64,000 bases of DNA from Duganella sp. BuS-21 (lineage in GTDB: Bacteria; Pseudomonadota; Gammaproteobacteria; Burkholderiales; Burkholderiaceae_D), in contig CP097466.1 of NCBI GenBank assembly GCA_041874725.1, positions 3,782,001-3,846,000 on the forward strand, written 5' to 3'. How positions within the stretch are numbered: the stretch's first letter is position 1; every line of letters starts with the position of its first letter. The notes beneath the pieces were generated by a model. That model ran no database searches, was not told where the DNA came from, and was given only the letters and a program-made list of their open reading frames with translations. The translations under genes were made by a program, and so were the position numbers. Shown here one piece after another: positions 27,123 through 36,093 of the stretch.

Positions 27123-28766
27123 ATGAGAAAACTGCACCTCACCTGGGCGGCGGCAGCCGTGCTGGCCGCCGGCTACACCCAGGCTACGGAACTGGAGATC
27201 GACAATCCCGATTGGAGCCTGCGCTTCGATAATACGATCAAGGCCAGTACCCTGTACCGACTGCACGATGCCGATCCGGCACTGGTCAACAGCACACGTT
27301 TGCTGGTGCCCGGCGTTCCCGCATCGGCCTTCCCGCAGGCGCTGAACTTCAACGCCGGCAACGACAACTTCCGCAACCAGGGCGTGGTCTCCAAGCGGGT
27401 GGACCTGCTGACCGAATTCGACGCCGTGTTCCGCAAGGACTTCGGCCTGCGCGTCAGCGGCGCCGCCTGGTATGACTTCTCCTACGACGGCGCCAGCGAT
27501 GCCGCCGACCGCTTGAACGGTCAGTCACCATTCAACGCCTTCCCGCGCGATACCCGCCAGCTGGCCGGCCGCAAGGCCGAACTGCTGGACGCCTTCATCT
27601 TCGGCGGCTGGCAGCTGGACCAAGGCCGCAAGCTGACCGCGCGCCTGGGCCAACACGCGCTGGTGTACGGTGAGACGCTATTCTTCGGCGATAACGGCAT
27701 CGCCCGCGCGCAGGGACCGATCGACGTGTGGAAGCTGCAATCGTCGCCGAACGCGCAGTTCAAGGAGATCATACGCCCGGTGCCGCAGCTCTCCGGCCAA
27801 GTGCAGCTGAGCCGCGACGTGATGCTCGGCGCGTACTACCAGTTCCATTGGGAGGCCGACCGCATGGCGCCGGCTGGCAGCTACTTCAGCACCGCCAATC
27901 CGATCTGGGGTTCCAGCATGCCGGAGGTGATCACCACCAGCGTGCTGCTGGCCGGCGGCGAACGCAAACCTGCCGACAGCGGCCAGTTCGGTGCGCAGCT
28001 TAAATGGCGGCTGGACGAAACCGACCTGGGATTCTATGCCGCGCGCTATCACGACAAGTCGGGCGTACTGTATTCGAAGCTGAACGTCACCAGCCCGGCG
28101 CCGGGCAGCTGGTACTACGTGTTCCCGGATGCGGTGACCACGGCCGGCTTCAGCGCCACACATTCGATCGGCAATACCAACCTGTCGCTGGAAGTCTCGG
28201 CCCGCAACAACATGCCGCTGACGAATGCCAACATCGTCTATCCGAACGTGCAGGCCGCACCGCGCTACGCCACCGGCCGCACGGCGCACCTCAACCTCTC
28301 GTGGCTGACGTCATTAGCGCCCAACTTCCTGGCGCGCGAATCGACGCTGCTCGGTGAACTGGCCTGGAACCGCGCACTATCGAAGGACGATCCAGACCAT
28401 ATGCTCGATGAATTGCGTACGCGCGATGCCACTGCGCTGCAGGTGATTTTCTCGCCGAGCTATCGCCAGGTACTACCGGGCCTGGACCTGAATGTGCCGC
28501 TGGGTTTGCGCTATGTGGTCGACGGCAATTCGTCCGTGACCGGCCTCGGTTGGGGCGCCAGGCACACCGGCACCGCCACACTGGGACTGGAAGGCACCTG
28601 GCAAGGCGTATGGCAATTCAGCGTCAACTACAACAAATATCTGGGTGCGCCCGAACCGTTCGTCAACTACAAGCCTTTGCTGACCGGCGGCCACGCCGTC
28701 TACAGCAGCGGCAACCCGTTGGCCGACCGCGACTACATCGCACTGTCCGTGCGCCGCACCTTCTAA
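27123..28766 (+). CDS. DUF1302-family outer-membrane protein
   Basis: 547 residues, with a signal peptide (LHLTWAAAAVLAAGYTQA) and a beta-rich DUF1302 body: NPDWSLRFDNTIKASTLYRL near the start, GRKLTARLGQHALVYGETLFFGDN and PVPQLSGQVQLSRDVMLGAYYQ in the middle, and an aromatic-ended last strand YIALSVRRTF. DUF1302 proteins usually sit with DUF1329 and an MMPL transporter in clusters for hydrophobic aromatic or steroid compounds. It is the first gene of the long operon and is preceded by GGAGA. Confidence 0.85.
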   Translation: MRKLHLTWAAAAVLAAGYTQATELEIDNPDWSLRFDNTIKASTLYRLHDADPALVNSTRLLVPGVPASAFPQALNFNAGNDNFRNQGVVSKRVDLLTEFDAVFRKDFGLRVSGAAWYDFSYDGASDAADRLNGQSPFNAFPRDTRQLAGRKAELLDAFIFGGWQLDQGRKLTARLGQHALVYGETLFFGDNGIARAQGPIDVWKLQSSPNAQFKEIIRPVPQLSGQVQLSRDVMLGAYYQFHWEADRMAPAGSYFSTANPIWGSSMPEVITTSVLLAGGERKPADSGQFGAQLKWRLDETDLGFYAARYHDKSGVLYSKLNVTSPAPGSWYYVFPDAVTTAGFSATHSIGNTNLSLEVSARNNMPLTNANIVYPNVQAAPRYATGRTAHLNLSWLTSLAPNFLARESTLLGELAWNRALSKDDPDHMLDELRTRDATALQVIFSPSYRQVLPGLDLNVPLGLRYVVDGNSSVTGLGWGARHTGTATLGLEGTWQGVWQFSVNYNKYLGAPEPFVNYKPLLTGGHAVYSSGNPLADRDYIALSVRRTF

Positions 28767-28776
28767 GGAGACAAGA

Positions 28777-30126
28777 ATGAAACCACGTTTGAACATCGCC
28801 ATGCTGGCCGCGTTGCTGGCAGCCCTTCCCGCCTTTGCCGGTGTGACGCCGGAAGAAGCGGCGAAACTGAAAGCCGAGCTGACGCCGCTGGGCGGCGAAA
28901 AGGCCGGCAACAAGGACGGCAGCATTCCCGCCTGGACCGGCGGCCACACCACCGCCATCGCCGGCGACAAGGCCGGCGGCCGTCGCGGCGATCCGTTCAA
29001 GGACGAGAAACCGCTATACGTGGTGAATGCCAAGAACGCCGAGCAGTATGCGGCCGTTCTTACCGATGGCACCAAGGCGCTGCTGAAAAAGTATCCGGAG
29101 TTCCGGCTCGACGTCTATCCTACCCACCGCACGGCCGCCGCGCCGGCCTGGGTCTATGACAACACCTTCAAGAACGCCACGCGAGCCAAGCTGAATGGCG
29201 ATATTCCAGCCGGCGCCTACGGCGGCATTCCCTTCCCGCTGCCGAAGACCGGCGCGGAAGTCATGTGGAACCACATGCTGCGCTGGCGCGGCACCTCGTG
29301 GCAGTTCCACGTCAACCAGTACCAGCTGACCGCCGACGGCAAGGCCGTGCTGACCACCAGCGGCATCGGCGACCAGCAGATGCCGTATTACCTGCAGGAC
29401 GGCACGCCCGAGCAGTTTGCCAAGTCGAATGAGTTCTGGCTTCTGCGCCTGATTAACTCCGGGCCGCCGATCCGCGCTGGCGAGGCGATTGTCGGCCGCA
29501 CCAATATCGATACCAGCAAGGACCAGGCTTGGGTCTACCTGACCGGCCAACGCCGCGTGCGCAAGCTGCCGAATCCGTGCTGCGACACGCCGACGCCATC
29601 GACGGCGGGCGTGATGAGCTTTGACGAGATCGAAACCTGGAACGGCCGCACCGACCGTTTCGACTGGAAGCTGATCGGCAAACAGGAGATGCTGATTCCG
29701 TACAACGGCAACAAGCTGCTGCAGCCAAAGACCGATGCGGAAGTGATGGGCAAGGCGTATCTGAATCCTGATCATGTGCGCTGGGAGCGCCACCGCGTGT
29801 GGGTAGTCGAGGCGACGTTGCGCGCCGGCCAGCGGCATCAGGCGCCGAAGAGCCGTTACTACTGCGACGAAGATACCTGGAATTGCGTGCTGGGCGACCG
29901 CTGGGACGCCAACGGCCAGCTGTGGAAGACGCTATGGTCGCAGACCTTCGTGGCGCCGGATTTACCGGGCACCGTGATTGGCGCGTTCGGGTTTGCCGAT
30001 CTGATTTCAGGCACCGGCTTTGTCGGCAATCTGTATAACGCCAAGGCAGCGCAATATCCGCTGAAACCGCGCTATCAGGACAGCGTGTTCACGCCGGATG
30101 CCATGGCCGGGGAAGGTGCGCGTTGA
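28777..30126 (+). CDS. DUF1329-family exported lipoprotein-like (LolB-fold) protein
   Basis: 449 residues with a signal peptide (NIAMLAALLAALPAFAG) and the DUF1329 hallmark VTPEEAAKLKAELTPLGGEKAGNKDGSIPAWTGG directly after it (given here only as position: residues about 22-55). Other family segments are GGIPFPLPKTGAEVMWNH and a C-terminal CDEDTWNCVLGDRWD. It is probably periplasmic and outer-membrane associated, acting with the DUF1302 protein and the MMPL pump. It follows the DUF1302 gene by 10 nt and shares TGATG with the next gene. Confidence 0.72.
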   Translation: MKPRLNIAMLAALLAALPAFAGVTPEEAAKLKAELTPLGGEKAGNKDGSIPAWTGGHTTAIAGDKAGGRRGDPFKDEKPLYVVNAKNAEQYAAVLTDGTKALLKKYPEFRLDVYPTHRTAAAPAWVYDNTFKNATRAKLNGDIPAGAYGGIPFPLPKTGAEVMWNHMLRWRGTSWQFHVNQYQLTADGKAVLTTSGIGDQQMPYYLQDGTPEQFAKSNEFWLLRLINSGPPIRAGEAIVGRTNIDTSKDQAWVYLTGQRRVRKLPNPCCDTPTPSTAGVMSFDEIETWNGRTDRFDWKLIGKQEMLIPYNGNKLLQPKTDAEVMGKAYLNPDHVRWERHRVWVVEATLRAGQRHQAPKSRYYCDEDTWNCVLGDRWDANGQLWKTLWSQTFVAPDLPGTVIGAFGFADLISGTGFVGNLYNAKAAQYPLKPRYQDSVFTPDAMAGEGAR

Positions 30127-31190
30127 TGCAGCGGTCGATGAACAAACACGGATTGCGCTGCGGCCTGCTGTGCGGCGCGCTGGCGGCGGCATGGCTGCCG
30201 ACGGCTGCGGCGGAGGCGGTCGTGGCAGCGCAGTTGCGGCCGGCCGTGCTGTCGCGGCAGGCGTCGCAGTCGGTGATGTTGGGCGCAGCGCATGCGGGAT
30301 CGCGTGTCGTTGCCGTCGGTGAGCGCGGCATCATCCTGCTCAGCGACGACAACGGCCAGCGCTGGCAGCAGGCCGAGGTTCCGGTCAGCGTCACGCTGAC
30401 CGCCGTCCGTTTCGCCGACGCCCGCAACGGCGTCGCTGTCGGCCACGCCGGCGTCGTGCTGACCACCAGCGACGGCGGCGCCCACTGGCAACGCATGCTG
30501 GATGGCCAACGCCTGGCGGCACTCGCACTGGAAGCAGCCAAAAAATCCAGCGACGCCCTGGCCCTGCGCGACGCCGAGCGTCTGGTGGCCGACGGCGCCG
30601 ACAAGCCGCTGCTGGACGTCTGCCTTTTGGGCGCTGGCCGCATCCTGGCGGTGGGCGCCTACGGCATCGCCTTCGCCAGCGAAGACAACGGCCGCAGCTG
30701 GACGCCCTGGATGGACCGCATCAGCAATCCGAAAGGCCTGCACCTGAACACCGTACGCGCCAACGGCGACACCATCCTGCTGGCCGGTGAACGCGGTCTG
30801 GCCCTGCTCTCCACCGACGCCGGCCGCAGCTTCCGCCCGTTGAACGTGCCCTACCAGGGCAGCTTCTTCACTGCGGAACTCACCAGCGCCACAGACCTCC
30901 TGCTGGCAGGCTTGCGCGGCAACGCCTGGCGTTCCGTCGACGCGGGACGCAGCTGGCAGCAACTGGCCAGCCCGATGCCTGTTTCGATCACCGCCTCCAC
31001 CACGCGCGCCGACGGCAACGTCGTGCTGGCGAATCAAGCCGGCATGCTCCTCACCGTGCGCGACCAAGCCCTGGTGCCGACCAACACCGCCCCCATGCCG
31101 CCACTGAACGCCATCCTGGCCCTGAACAACGGCGGCCTGCTCGCGCTGAGCATTCAAGGCATCAAAGCTGTTGCAGGAGCCAAGCAATGA
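30126..31190 (+). CDS. YCF48-related beta-propeller protein (HCF136-like)
   Basis: 354 residues with a signal-like N-terminus (HGLRCGLLCGALAAAWLPTAAA). It contains repeated BNR/sialidase-type units: SDDNGQRWQQAE, TSDGGAHWQRML, SEDNGRSWTPWM, STDAGRSFRPLN and SVDAGRSWQQLA, spaced about 40-60 residues, which form a propeller. Genes of this type lie beside DUF1302/DUF1329/MMPL genes and probably encode an accessory assembly factor. The start is ATG 30126 or TTG 30123. Its stop overlaps the MMPL start (ATGA). Confidence 0.8.
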   Translation: MQRSMNKHGLRCGLLCGALAAAWLPTAAAEAVVAAQLRPAVLSRQASQSVMLGAAHAGSRVVAVGERGIILLSDDNGQRWQQAEVPVSVTLTAVRFADARNGVAVGHAGVVLTTSDGGAHWQRMLDGQRLAALALEAAKKSSDALALRDAERLVADGADKPLLDVCLLGAGRILAVGAYGIAFASEDNGRSWTPWMDRISNPKGLHLNTVRANGDTILLAGERGLALLSTDAGRSFRPLNVPYQGSFFTAELTSATDLLLAGLRGNAWRSVDAGRSWQQLASPMPVSITASTTRADGNVVLANQAGMLLTVRDQALVPTNTAPMPPLNAILALNNGGLLALSIQGIKAVAGAKQ

Positions 31191-33574
31191 ACCTGCACGA
31201 CGTCTCTCCCGGCGAACTGTCGCAGTTCGACACCAGATCCGGCTCGTTGATCGAGCGCCTGCTGTTCAATCACCGCCTGCCGGTGGTGATTATCTGCACC
31301 CTGCTCACCATTGCACTCGGATGGCAAGCCACGAAACTGACCATTAACGCCAGCTTCGAAAAAACCGTCCCGGCCAGCCATCCCTACATCGCCAACTACC
31401 TGCAATACCAGAGCGAGTTGACGGGCCTGGGCAACGCCGTGCGCATCGCGGTCGACAATCCCAAGGGTAGCATCTACGACGCCGCCTACCTCGAAACCCT
31501 GCGCAAACTGAGCGAAGAAGTCTTCCTCATCCCCGGCGTAGCGCGCAACCAGATGAAGTCCCTGTGGACGCCCGGCACCCGCTGGGTCGGCGTAACGGAA
31601 GACGGTCTGGAAGGCGGTCCGGTCATACCGGACGGCTACGACGGCGCCGCCGCCAGCCTCGCCCAACTGAAAGCCAACATCGCCCGCTCCGGCGAAATCG
31701 GCCAACTGGTCGCCTTCGACGCCAGCTCCAGCGCCATCTACGTGCCGATTCTCGTCAAGGACAGCGACGGCAAGGCGCTCGACTACGGCCAGTTCGCACA
31801 AAGACTGGAAGCCCTACGCACCAAGTACGAACAGCAAGGCGTCAAGCTGCACGTCACCGGCTTCGCCAAACTGGTGGGAGACCTGATCGACGGCGTGCGC
31901 GCAGTGCTGCTGTTCTTCGCCATTGCCGTCGCCATCGCCACCGCCATGGTCTACTGGTACACACGCTGCGCCCGTTCCACCGCGCTGGTGGTGCTGGCAT
32001 CGCTGGTGGCCGTGGTCTGGCAACTCGGCATGCTGCCGTTGCTTGGCTACGCGCTGGATCCTTACTCGATCCTCGTACCTTTCCTGGTATTCGCCATCGG
32101 CATGAGCCACGGCGCGCAGAAGATGAACGGCATCATGCAGGACGTCGGACGCGGTATGCACAAACTGGTGGCGGCGCGCTTCACCTTCCGCCGCCTGTTC
32201 CTGGCCGGCCTCACCGCGCTGCTGGCCGACGCCGTCGGCTTCGCGGTGCTGTCCACCATCGACATCGCCGTCATCCGCGAGCTGGCCATCGCCGCCTCGC
32301 TGGGCGTGGCCATGCTGATCTTCACCAACCTGATCCTGCTGCCGATCATGCTGAGCTACACCGGCGTCAGCGCCTCGGCGGCGACGCGCAGCCTGCAGGC
32401 GGAAGCCGGCGATGCCGCCGGCCGCAAACGCCACGCCATGTGGGCCTTTCTGGACCGCTACACCGGCCGCCGCTGGGCCACCGGCGCGATCGCTGTCGCA
32501 TTGATGCTGGCCGCAGGCGCTTATGCGATGAGCACCCAGTTGAAGATCGGCGACCTCGATCCCGGCGCACCGGAGCTGCGCGCCGACAGCCGCTACAACC
32601 GCGACGTGGCCGCCCTCAGCGCCGCCTACGGCGCTGCCAGCGACGTCCTCGCGATCATGGTCAAGACCCCGGACGGTCAATGTTCACAGTACGACACGCT
32701 GAACAAGATCGACGCGCTGGAATGGCAGCTGCGCCAGGTCGACGGCGTCGAAAGCACCAACAGCCTGTCGCTGCTGAACCGCCGCGTGTTGGCAGGCCTG
32801 AACGAAGGCAACCCGAAATGGTACGAGTTCCTGCCCAACCAGGACATGCTCAACACCGTCACCGCCGGCGCGCCGCGCGGCTTGTACAACGACAGCTGCA
32901 ACCTGCTGACCGTCTACGTCTACCTGCGCGACCACAAGGCCGATACGCTGGCCCGCGTCACCGGCCACGTGGAAGCCTTCGCCGCCGCCAACAACACCAA
33001 GGACACCCAGTTCCTGCTGGCCGCCGGCTCGGCCGGTATCGAAGCCGCCACCAACATCGTGGTGCGCGACGCCTGGCGCAGCATGCTGCTGCTGGTGTAT
33101 GGCGCGGTGATCCTGCTCTGTTTCGTCACTTTCCGCTCATGGCGCGCGGTGGTGGTGGCCGTACTGCCGCTGATGCTGACCTCCGTCATGGCGGAAGCGC
33201 TGATGGTGGCATTCGGCATGGGCGTCAAGGTCGCCACGCTGCCGGTGATCGCGCTCGGCGTCGGCATCGGCGTCGACTACGCGCTGTACATCCTCAGCAT
33301 CACGCTGGCCCAGTTGCGTCAAGGCGAAAGCCTGTCGACGGCCTACTACCGCGCCCTGCTCTTCACCGGCAAGGTGGTGATGCTGACCGGCGTCACGCTC
33401 GCCATCGGCGTCATCACCTGGGTTGCCAGCCCGATCAAGTTCCAGGCCGATATGGGGCTGCTGCTGGCCTTCATGTTCATCTGGAACATGCTCGGTGCGC
33501 TGATCCTGGTGCCGGCGCTGGGACACTTCCTGCTGAAAACGCACACACCGCAACAACCGCAACAACCGAATTAA
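31187..33574 (+). CDS. MMPL/RND-superfamily transporter
   Basis: 795 residues. Two halves each have a first helix (VVIICTLLTIALGWQA; WATGAIAVALMLAAGAYAM), a large periplasmic loop and a block of five helices. Typical RND/SSD stretches are ILVPFLVFAIGMSHGAQKMNG and LPVIALGVGIGVDYALYILS. It likely moves hydrophobic molecules between inner membrane and periplasm, together with the DUF1302/DUF1329 proteins. Direction and substrate are not evident; import or efflux of a flavonoid is an inference from the operon. Confidence 0.88.
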   Translation: MNLHDVSPGELSQFDTRSGSLIERLLFNHRLPVVIICTLLTIALGWQATKLTINASFEKTVPASHPYIANYLQYQSELTGLGNAVRIAVDNPKGSIYDAAYLETLRKLSEEVFLIPGVARNQMKSLWTPGTRWVGVTEDGLEGGPVIPDGYDGAAASLAQLKANIARSGEIGQLVAFDASSSAIYVPILVKDSDGKALDYGQFAQRLEALRTKYEQQGVKLHVTGFAKLVGDLIDGVRAVLLFFAIAVAIATAMVYWYTRCARSTALVVLASLVAVVWQLGMLPLLGYALDPYSILVPFLVFAIGMSHGAQKMNGIMQDVGRGMHKLVAARFTFRRLFLAGLTALLADAVGFAVLSTIDIAVIRELAIAASLGVAMLIFTNLILLPIMLSYTGVSASAATRSLQAEAGDAAGRKRHAMWAFLDRYTGRRWATGAIAVALMLAAGAYAMSTQLKIGDLDPGAPELRADSRYNRDVAALSAAYGAASDVLAIMVKTPDGQCSQYDTLNKIDALEWQLRQVDGVESTNSLSLLNRRVLAGLNEGNPKWYEFLPNQDMLNTVTAGAPRGLYNDSCNLLTVYVYLRDHKADTLARVTGHVEAFAAANNTKDTQFLLAAGSAGIEAATNIVVRDAWRSMLLLVYGAVILLCFVTFRSWRAVVVAVLPLMLTSVMAEALMVAFGMGVKVATLPVIALGVGIGVDYALYILSITLAQLRQGESLSTAYYRALLFTGKVVMLTGVTLAIGVITWVASPIKFQADMGLLLAFMFIWNMLGALILVPALGHFLLKTHTPQQPQQPN

Positions 33575-33589
33575 CCACAAGGAGTACAA

Positions 33590-34750
33590 ATGTTTCGCTA
33601 TTTCCCCACCAACTACGTCTGGAACCTGTCCGTAGACCTGGCCATTGAAATGGGCGCCCGCATCGGCGAGATCGAAGAGATGTGCGCACCGCTGCAGAAC
33701 GCCGCCAAACAGCCCGACGCCGCCGGCACGCAAGCCTTCCGCGCCACCTGGGCGCGCATGGCCGACAAGCTGTGCGAGCTGGCGGCAGAAGACGAAACCA
33801 AGGGCCGCCTGATTTCGGCCGGCGACAAGTACGGCCGTGCCGCCACCTACTACCTCACCGCCGAACGCCTGCAGGCGCACGGCGCGGCCGGCCGCACCGC
33901 CCTGTACCAGCGCTTCATCGAAGTGTTCAACCAAGGCATCAAGCTGGCCGGCGAAAACTGCGAGCGCGTGGAAATCCCCTACGGCGACGCCCACATCTCA
34001 GGCCTGCTGGTGCGCGCCGAAGGCGTGAGCGGCCGCGCGCCCATCCTGGTGCAGGTCAACGGCCTCGATTCGACCAAGGAGATGAAATACCGCGTCGGCC
34101 TGCCGCGCTGGCTGGCGCAGCGCGGCGTGTCCTCGCTGGTGATCGACCAGCCGGGCACCGGTGAAGCCCTGCGCCTGCACGGCATGACCGCCGTCTACAA
34201 CAGCGAACTGTGGGCCAGCAAAGTGGTCGATTGGCTGGAACAGCGCGACGACGTCGACGCCAAACGCATCGGCCTGGAAGGCGTGTCGCTGGGCGGCTAC
34301 TACTGCCCGCGCGCGGTGGCCTTCGAGCCGCGCTTCGCCCTCGGCGTGGTGTGGGGCGCCAACCATGACTGGCGCGACGTGCAGAAGAAGCGCCTGATGA
34401 AGGAAGGCAGCTTCCCGGTGCCGCACTACTGGGAACACGTGCGCTGGGTGTGGGGTGCGAAAGACATGGACGACTTCATGGCCATCGCAGAAAACGTCCA
34501 CCTGGACGGCGTGGTTGAAAAAATCAAGGTGCCGTTCCTGGTCACCCACGGCGAGAAGGATTCCCAGATCCCGCTGCACTGGGCGCAGCGCACCTACGAC
34601 CAGCTGGTCAACAGCCCCAAACGCGAACTGAAGATCTTCACCGAACGCGAAGGCGGCGTGCAGCACTCCAGCTTCGACAACTCGGCCAACGCCGGCGCCT
34701 ACATCGCCGACTGGGTCGCGGAAAACCTGGGTGGCCGTACCGCCCTCTGA
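33590..34750 (+). CDS. Alpha/beta hydrolase with N-terminal helical cap (C-C bond hydrolase type)
   Basis: 386 residues. A helical N-terminal region (about residues 1-125) precedes an alpha/beta hydrolase core. The nucleophile elbow is GLEGVSLGGYYCPR, the acid is probably in THGEKDSQIP and the His in GGVQHSSFDN. This architecture resembles 2,6-dihydroxypseudooxynicotine hydrolase and FrsA-like enzymes, which cleave C-C bonds of keto intermediates. In this operon it would act on the ring-cleavage product of the dioxygenase encoded next. It follows the MMPL gene by 15 nt. Confidence 0.78.
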   Translation: MFRYFPTNYVWNLSVDLAIEMGARIGEIEEMCAPLQNAAKQPDAAGTQAFRATWARMADKLCELAAEDETKGRLISAGDKYGRAATYYLTAERLQAHGAAGRTALYQRFIEVFNQGIKLAGENCERVEIPYGDAHISGLLVRAEGVSGRAPILVQVNGLDSTKEMKYRVGLPRWLAQRGVSSLVIDQPGTGEALRLHGMTAVYNSELWASKVVDWLEQRDDVDAKRIGLEGVSLGGYYCPRAVAFEPRFALGVVWGANHDWRDVQKKRLMKEGSFPVPHYWEHVRWVWGAKDMDDFMAIAENVHLDGVVEKIKVPFLVTHGEKDSQIPLHWAQRTYDQLVNSPKRELKIFTEREGGVQHSSFDNSANAGAYIADWVAENLGGRTAL

Positions 34751-34768
34751 ACCAAACAAGGAACATAC

Positions 34769-35716
34769 ATGAATATTATCGGACCAGATGCACTGATCTT
34801 CGGCGTTGACGATGTCGCGGCCTGCGCGCAATACTTGACCGACTACGGCCTGACGCCGGTCGGCGTGACCGCAGCCGGCGGCCGTTTCGAAGCGCTGGAC
34901 GGCACCGCCGTCATCATCGCCCATCAGAGCGACGCCTTGCTGCCGGCATCCCTGCCAACCCGCAGCATGCTGCGCAAAACGGTCTACGGGGTCGCCGATG
35001 CCGCCACGCTGGACGCCATCGCTGCGGAGCTGGGCAAGGACCGCGACGTGCGCCGCCTGCCGGATGGCTCGCTCGAAGCCAGCGACGACATGGGTTTCGT
35101 GCTGGGCTTCCAGGTGACGGTGCGCCGCGCCATCAGCCTCGCCGCCGAAACCGTCAACGCGCCGGGCGCACCTGCGCAACGCGCCGCCAACGTGGTGGCG
35201 GTGGACGAAACAGCGGTCATCGTGCCGCGCAGCCTGTCGCATGTGGTCTACTTCGTGCCGGATGCCGCCAAAGCCGAAGCCTTCTACGCCGAGCGCCTCG
35301 GCTTCCGCTGCACCGACAGGCTGGCCGGCGCCGGCCCCTTCCTGCAGCCGGCCGGCACGCTGGACCACCACACCCTGTTCCTGATCCAGACCCCACCCTT
35401 CATGCAGGGCGTGGAGCACTTCACCTTCCACCTGGGCGGACCGACGGAGCTGATGCAGGCCGGTACCCGCTTCGTCAACAAGGGCTATCAATCGTTCTGG
35501 GGGCCGGGCCGCCACAAGTTCGGTTCCAACTGGTTCTGGTACTTCAACAGCCCTTTGGGCTGCCACGTCGAGTACGACGCCGACATGGACCTGCACGACG
35601 CCGCATGGACCGCGCGCACCGCGCCGATGAGTGCCGACGCCTCGCAGCTGTTCCTGTTCCAGTCGCGTGACAAATGGGCGCCGGGCGGTCCACCGCCGCC
35701 TGGCGCGGCGCACTAA
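34769..35716 (+). CDS. Type I extradiol dioxygenase (VOC family), FdeC-like
   Basis: 315 residues, two VOC modules. The C-terminal module keeps the 2-His-1-Glu iron site: His in SLSHVVYFVPD (about residue 153), His in LDHHTLFLIQTP (about 205) and Glu in GCHVEYDADMD (about 267). The N-terminal module lacks ligands, as in catechol 2,3-dioxygenases. It probably cleaves a hydroxylated aromatic ring; in the fde model this is the 8-hydroxylated flavonoid A-ring. It starts 18 nt after the hydrolase gene. Confidence 0.83.
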   Translation: MNIIGPDALIFGVDDVAACAQYLTDYGLTPVGVTAAGGRFEALDGTAVIIAHQSDALLPASLPTRSMLRKTVYGVADAATLDAIAAELGKDRDVRRLPDGSLEASDDMGFVLGFQVTVRRAISLAAETVNAPGAPAQRAANVVAVDETAVIVPRSLSHVVYFVPDAAKAEAFYAERLGFRCTDRLAGAGPFLQPAGTLDHHTLFLIQTPPFMQGVEHFTFHLGGPTELMQAGTRFVNKGYQSFWGPGRHKFGSNWFWYFNSPLGCHVEYDADMDLHDAAWTARTAPMSADASQLFLFQSRDKWAPGGPPPPGAAH

Positions 35717-35725
35717 GGAGCGGCC

Positions 35726-36064
35726 ATGCCGGCATCCACCTTCCTGTGCCGCCTGGCCGAGCTGCCCGACGGTGAAGCACGCGGCTTCGATCCCGCGCAC
35801 AGCGGGCAAGACAGCCTGTTCGTGGTGCGTCAGGGCGGCCGGCTGCTGGCTTACCGCGACCAGTGCCCACACTACGGCGACACGCCGATGGCCTGGCGCC
35901 GCCACGCTTACCTCAACGCTGACGGCAGCCGCATCGTCTGCGCCGCGCACGGCGCGCTGTTCCGCATCGAGGATGGCGTCTGCCTGCAAGGCCCGTGCCT
36001 TGGCGAGGCGCTGATCCCGGTGCCGATCACCATCAACGGTGACGGCGAAGTACACCTCATGTAG
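35726..36064 (+). CDS. Rieske [2Fe-2S] ferredoxin
   Basis: 112-residue soluble Rieske protein with both cluster motifs, CPHYGDTP (about residues 46-53) and CAAHGALF (about 72-79). The spacing is longer than in most Rieske ferredoxins because of WRRHAYLNADGSRIV. It follows the dioxygenase gene by 9 nt. Such ferredoxins can keep extradiol iron reduced or feed electrons to an oxygenase. No oxygenase large subunit is in this operon; the VanA-like protein at 45240-46274 has its own reductase. Confidence 0.88.
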   Translation: MPASTFLCRLAELPDGEARGFDPAHSGQDSLFVVRQGGRLLAYRDQCPHYGDTPMAWRRHAYLNADGSRIVCAAHGALFRIEDGVCLQGPCLGEALIPVPITINGDGEVHLM

Positions 36065-36093
36065 GTCCGAACAAACAAGCAACGGAGACGAAA

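Noticed and set aside
31564-33648. Long plus-strand frame inside the MMPL gene
   Set aside because: Arg/His/Gly-rich with no domain; the MMPL frame has clear transmembrane and RND motifs.
34769-36064. Classic biphenyl/naphthalene-type dioxygenase operon
   Set aside because: There is a Rieske ferredoxin and an extradiol enzyme but no ring-hydroxylating alpha/beta subunits; a flavoprotein monooxygenase supplies hydroxylation instead.
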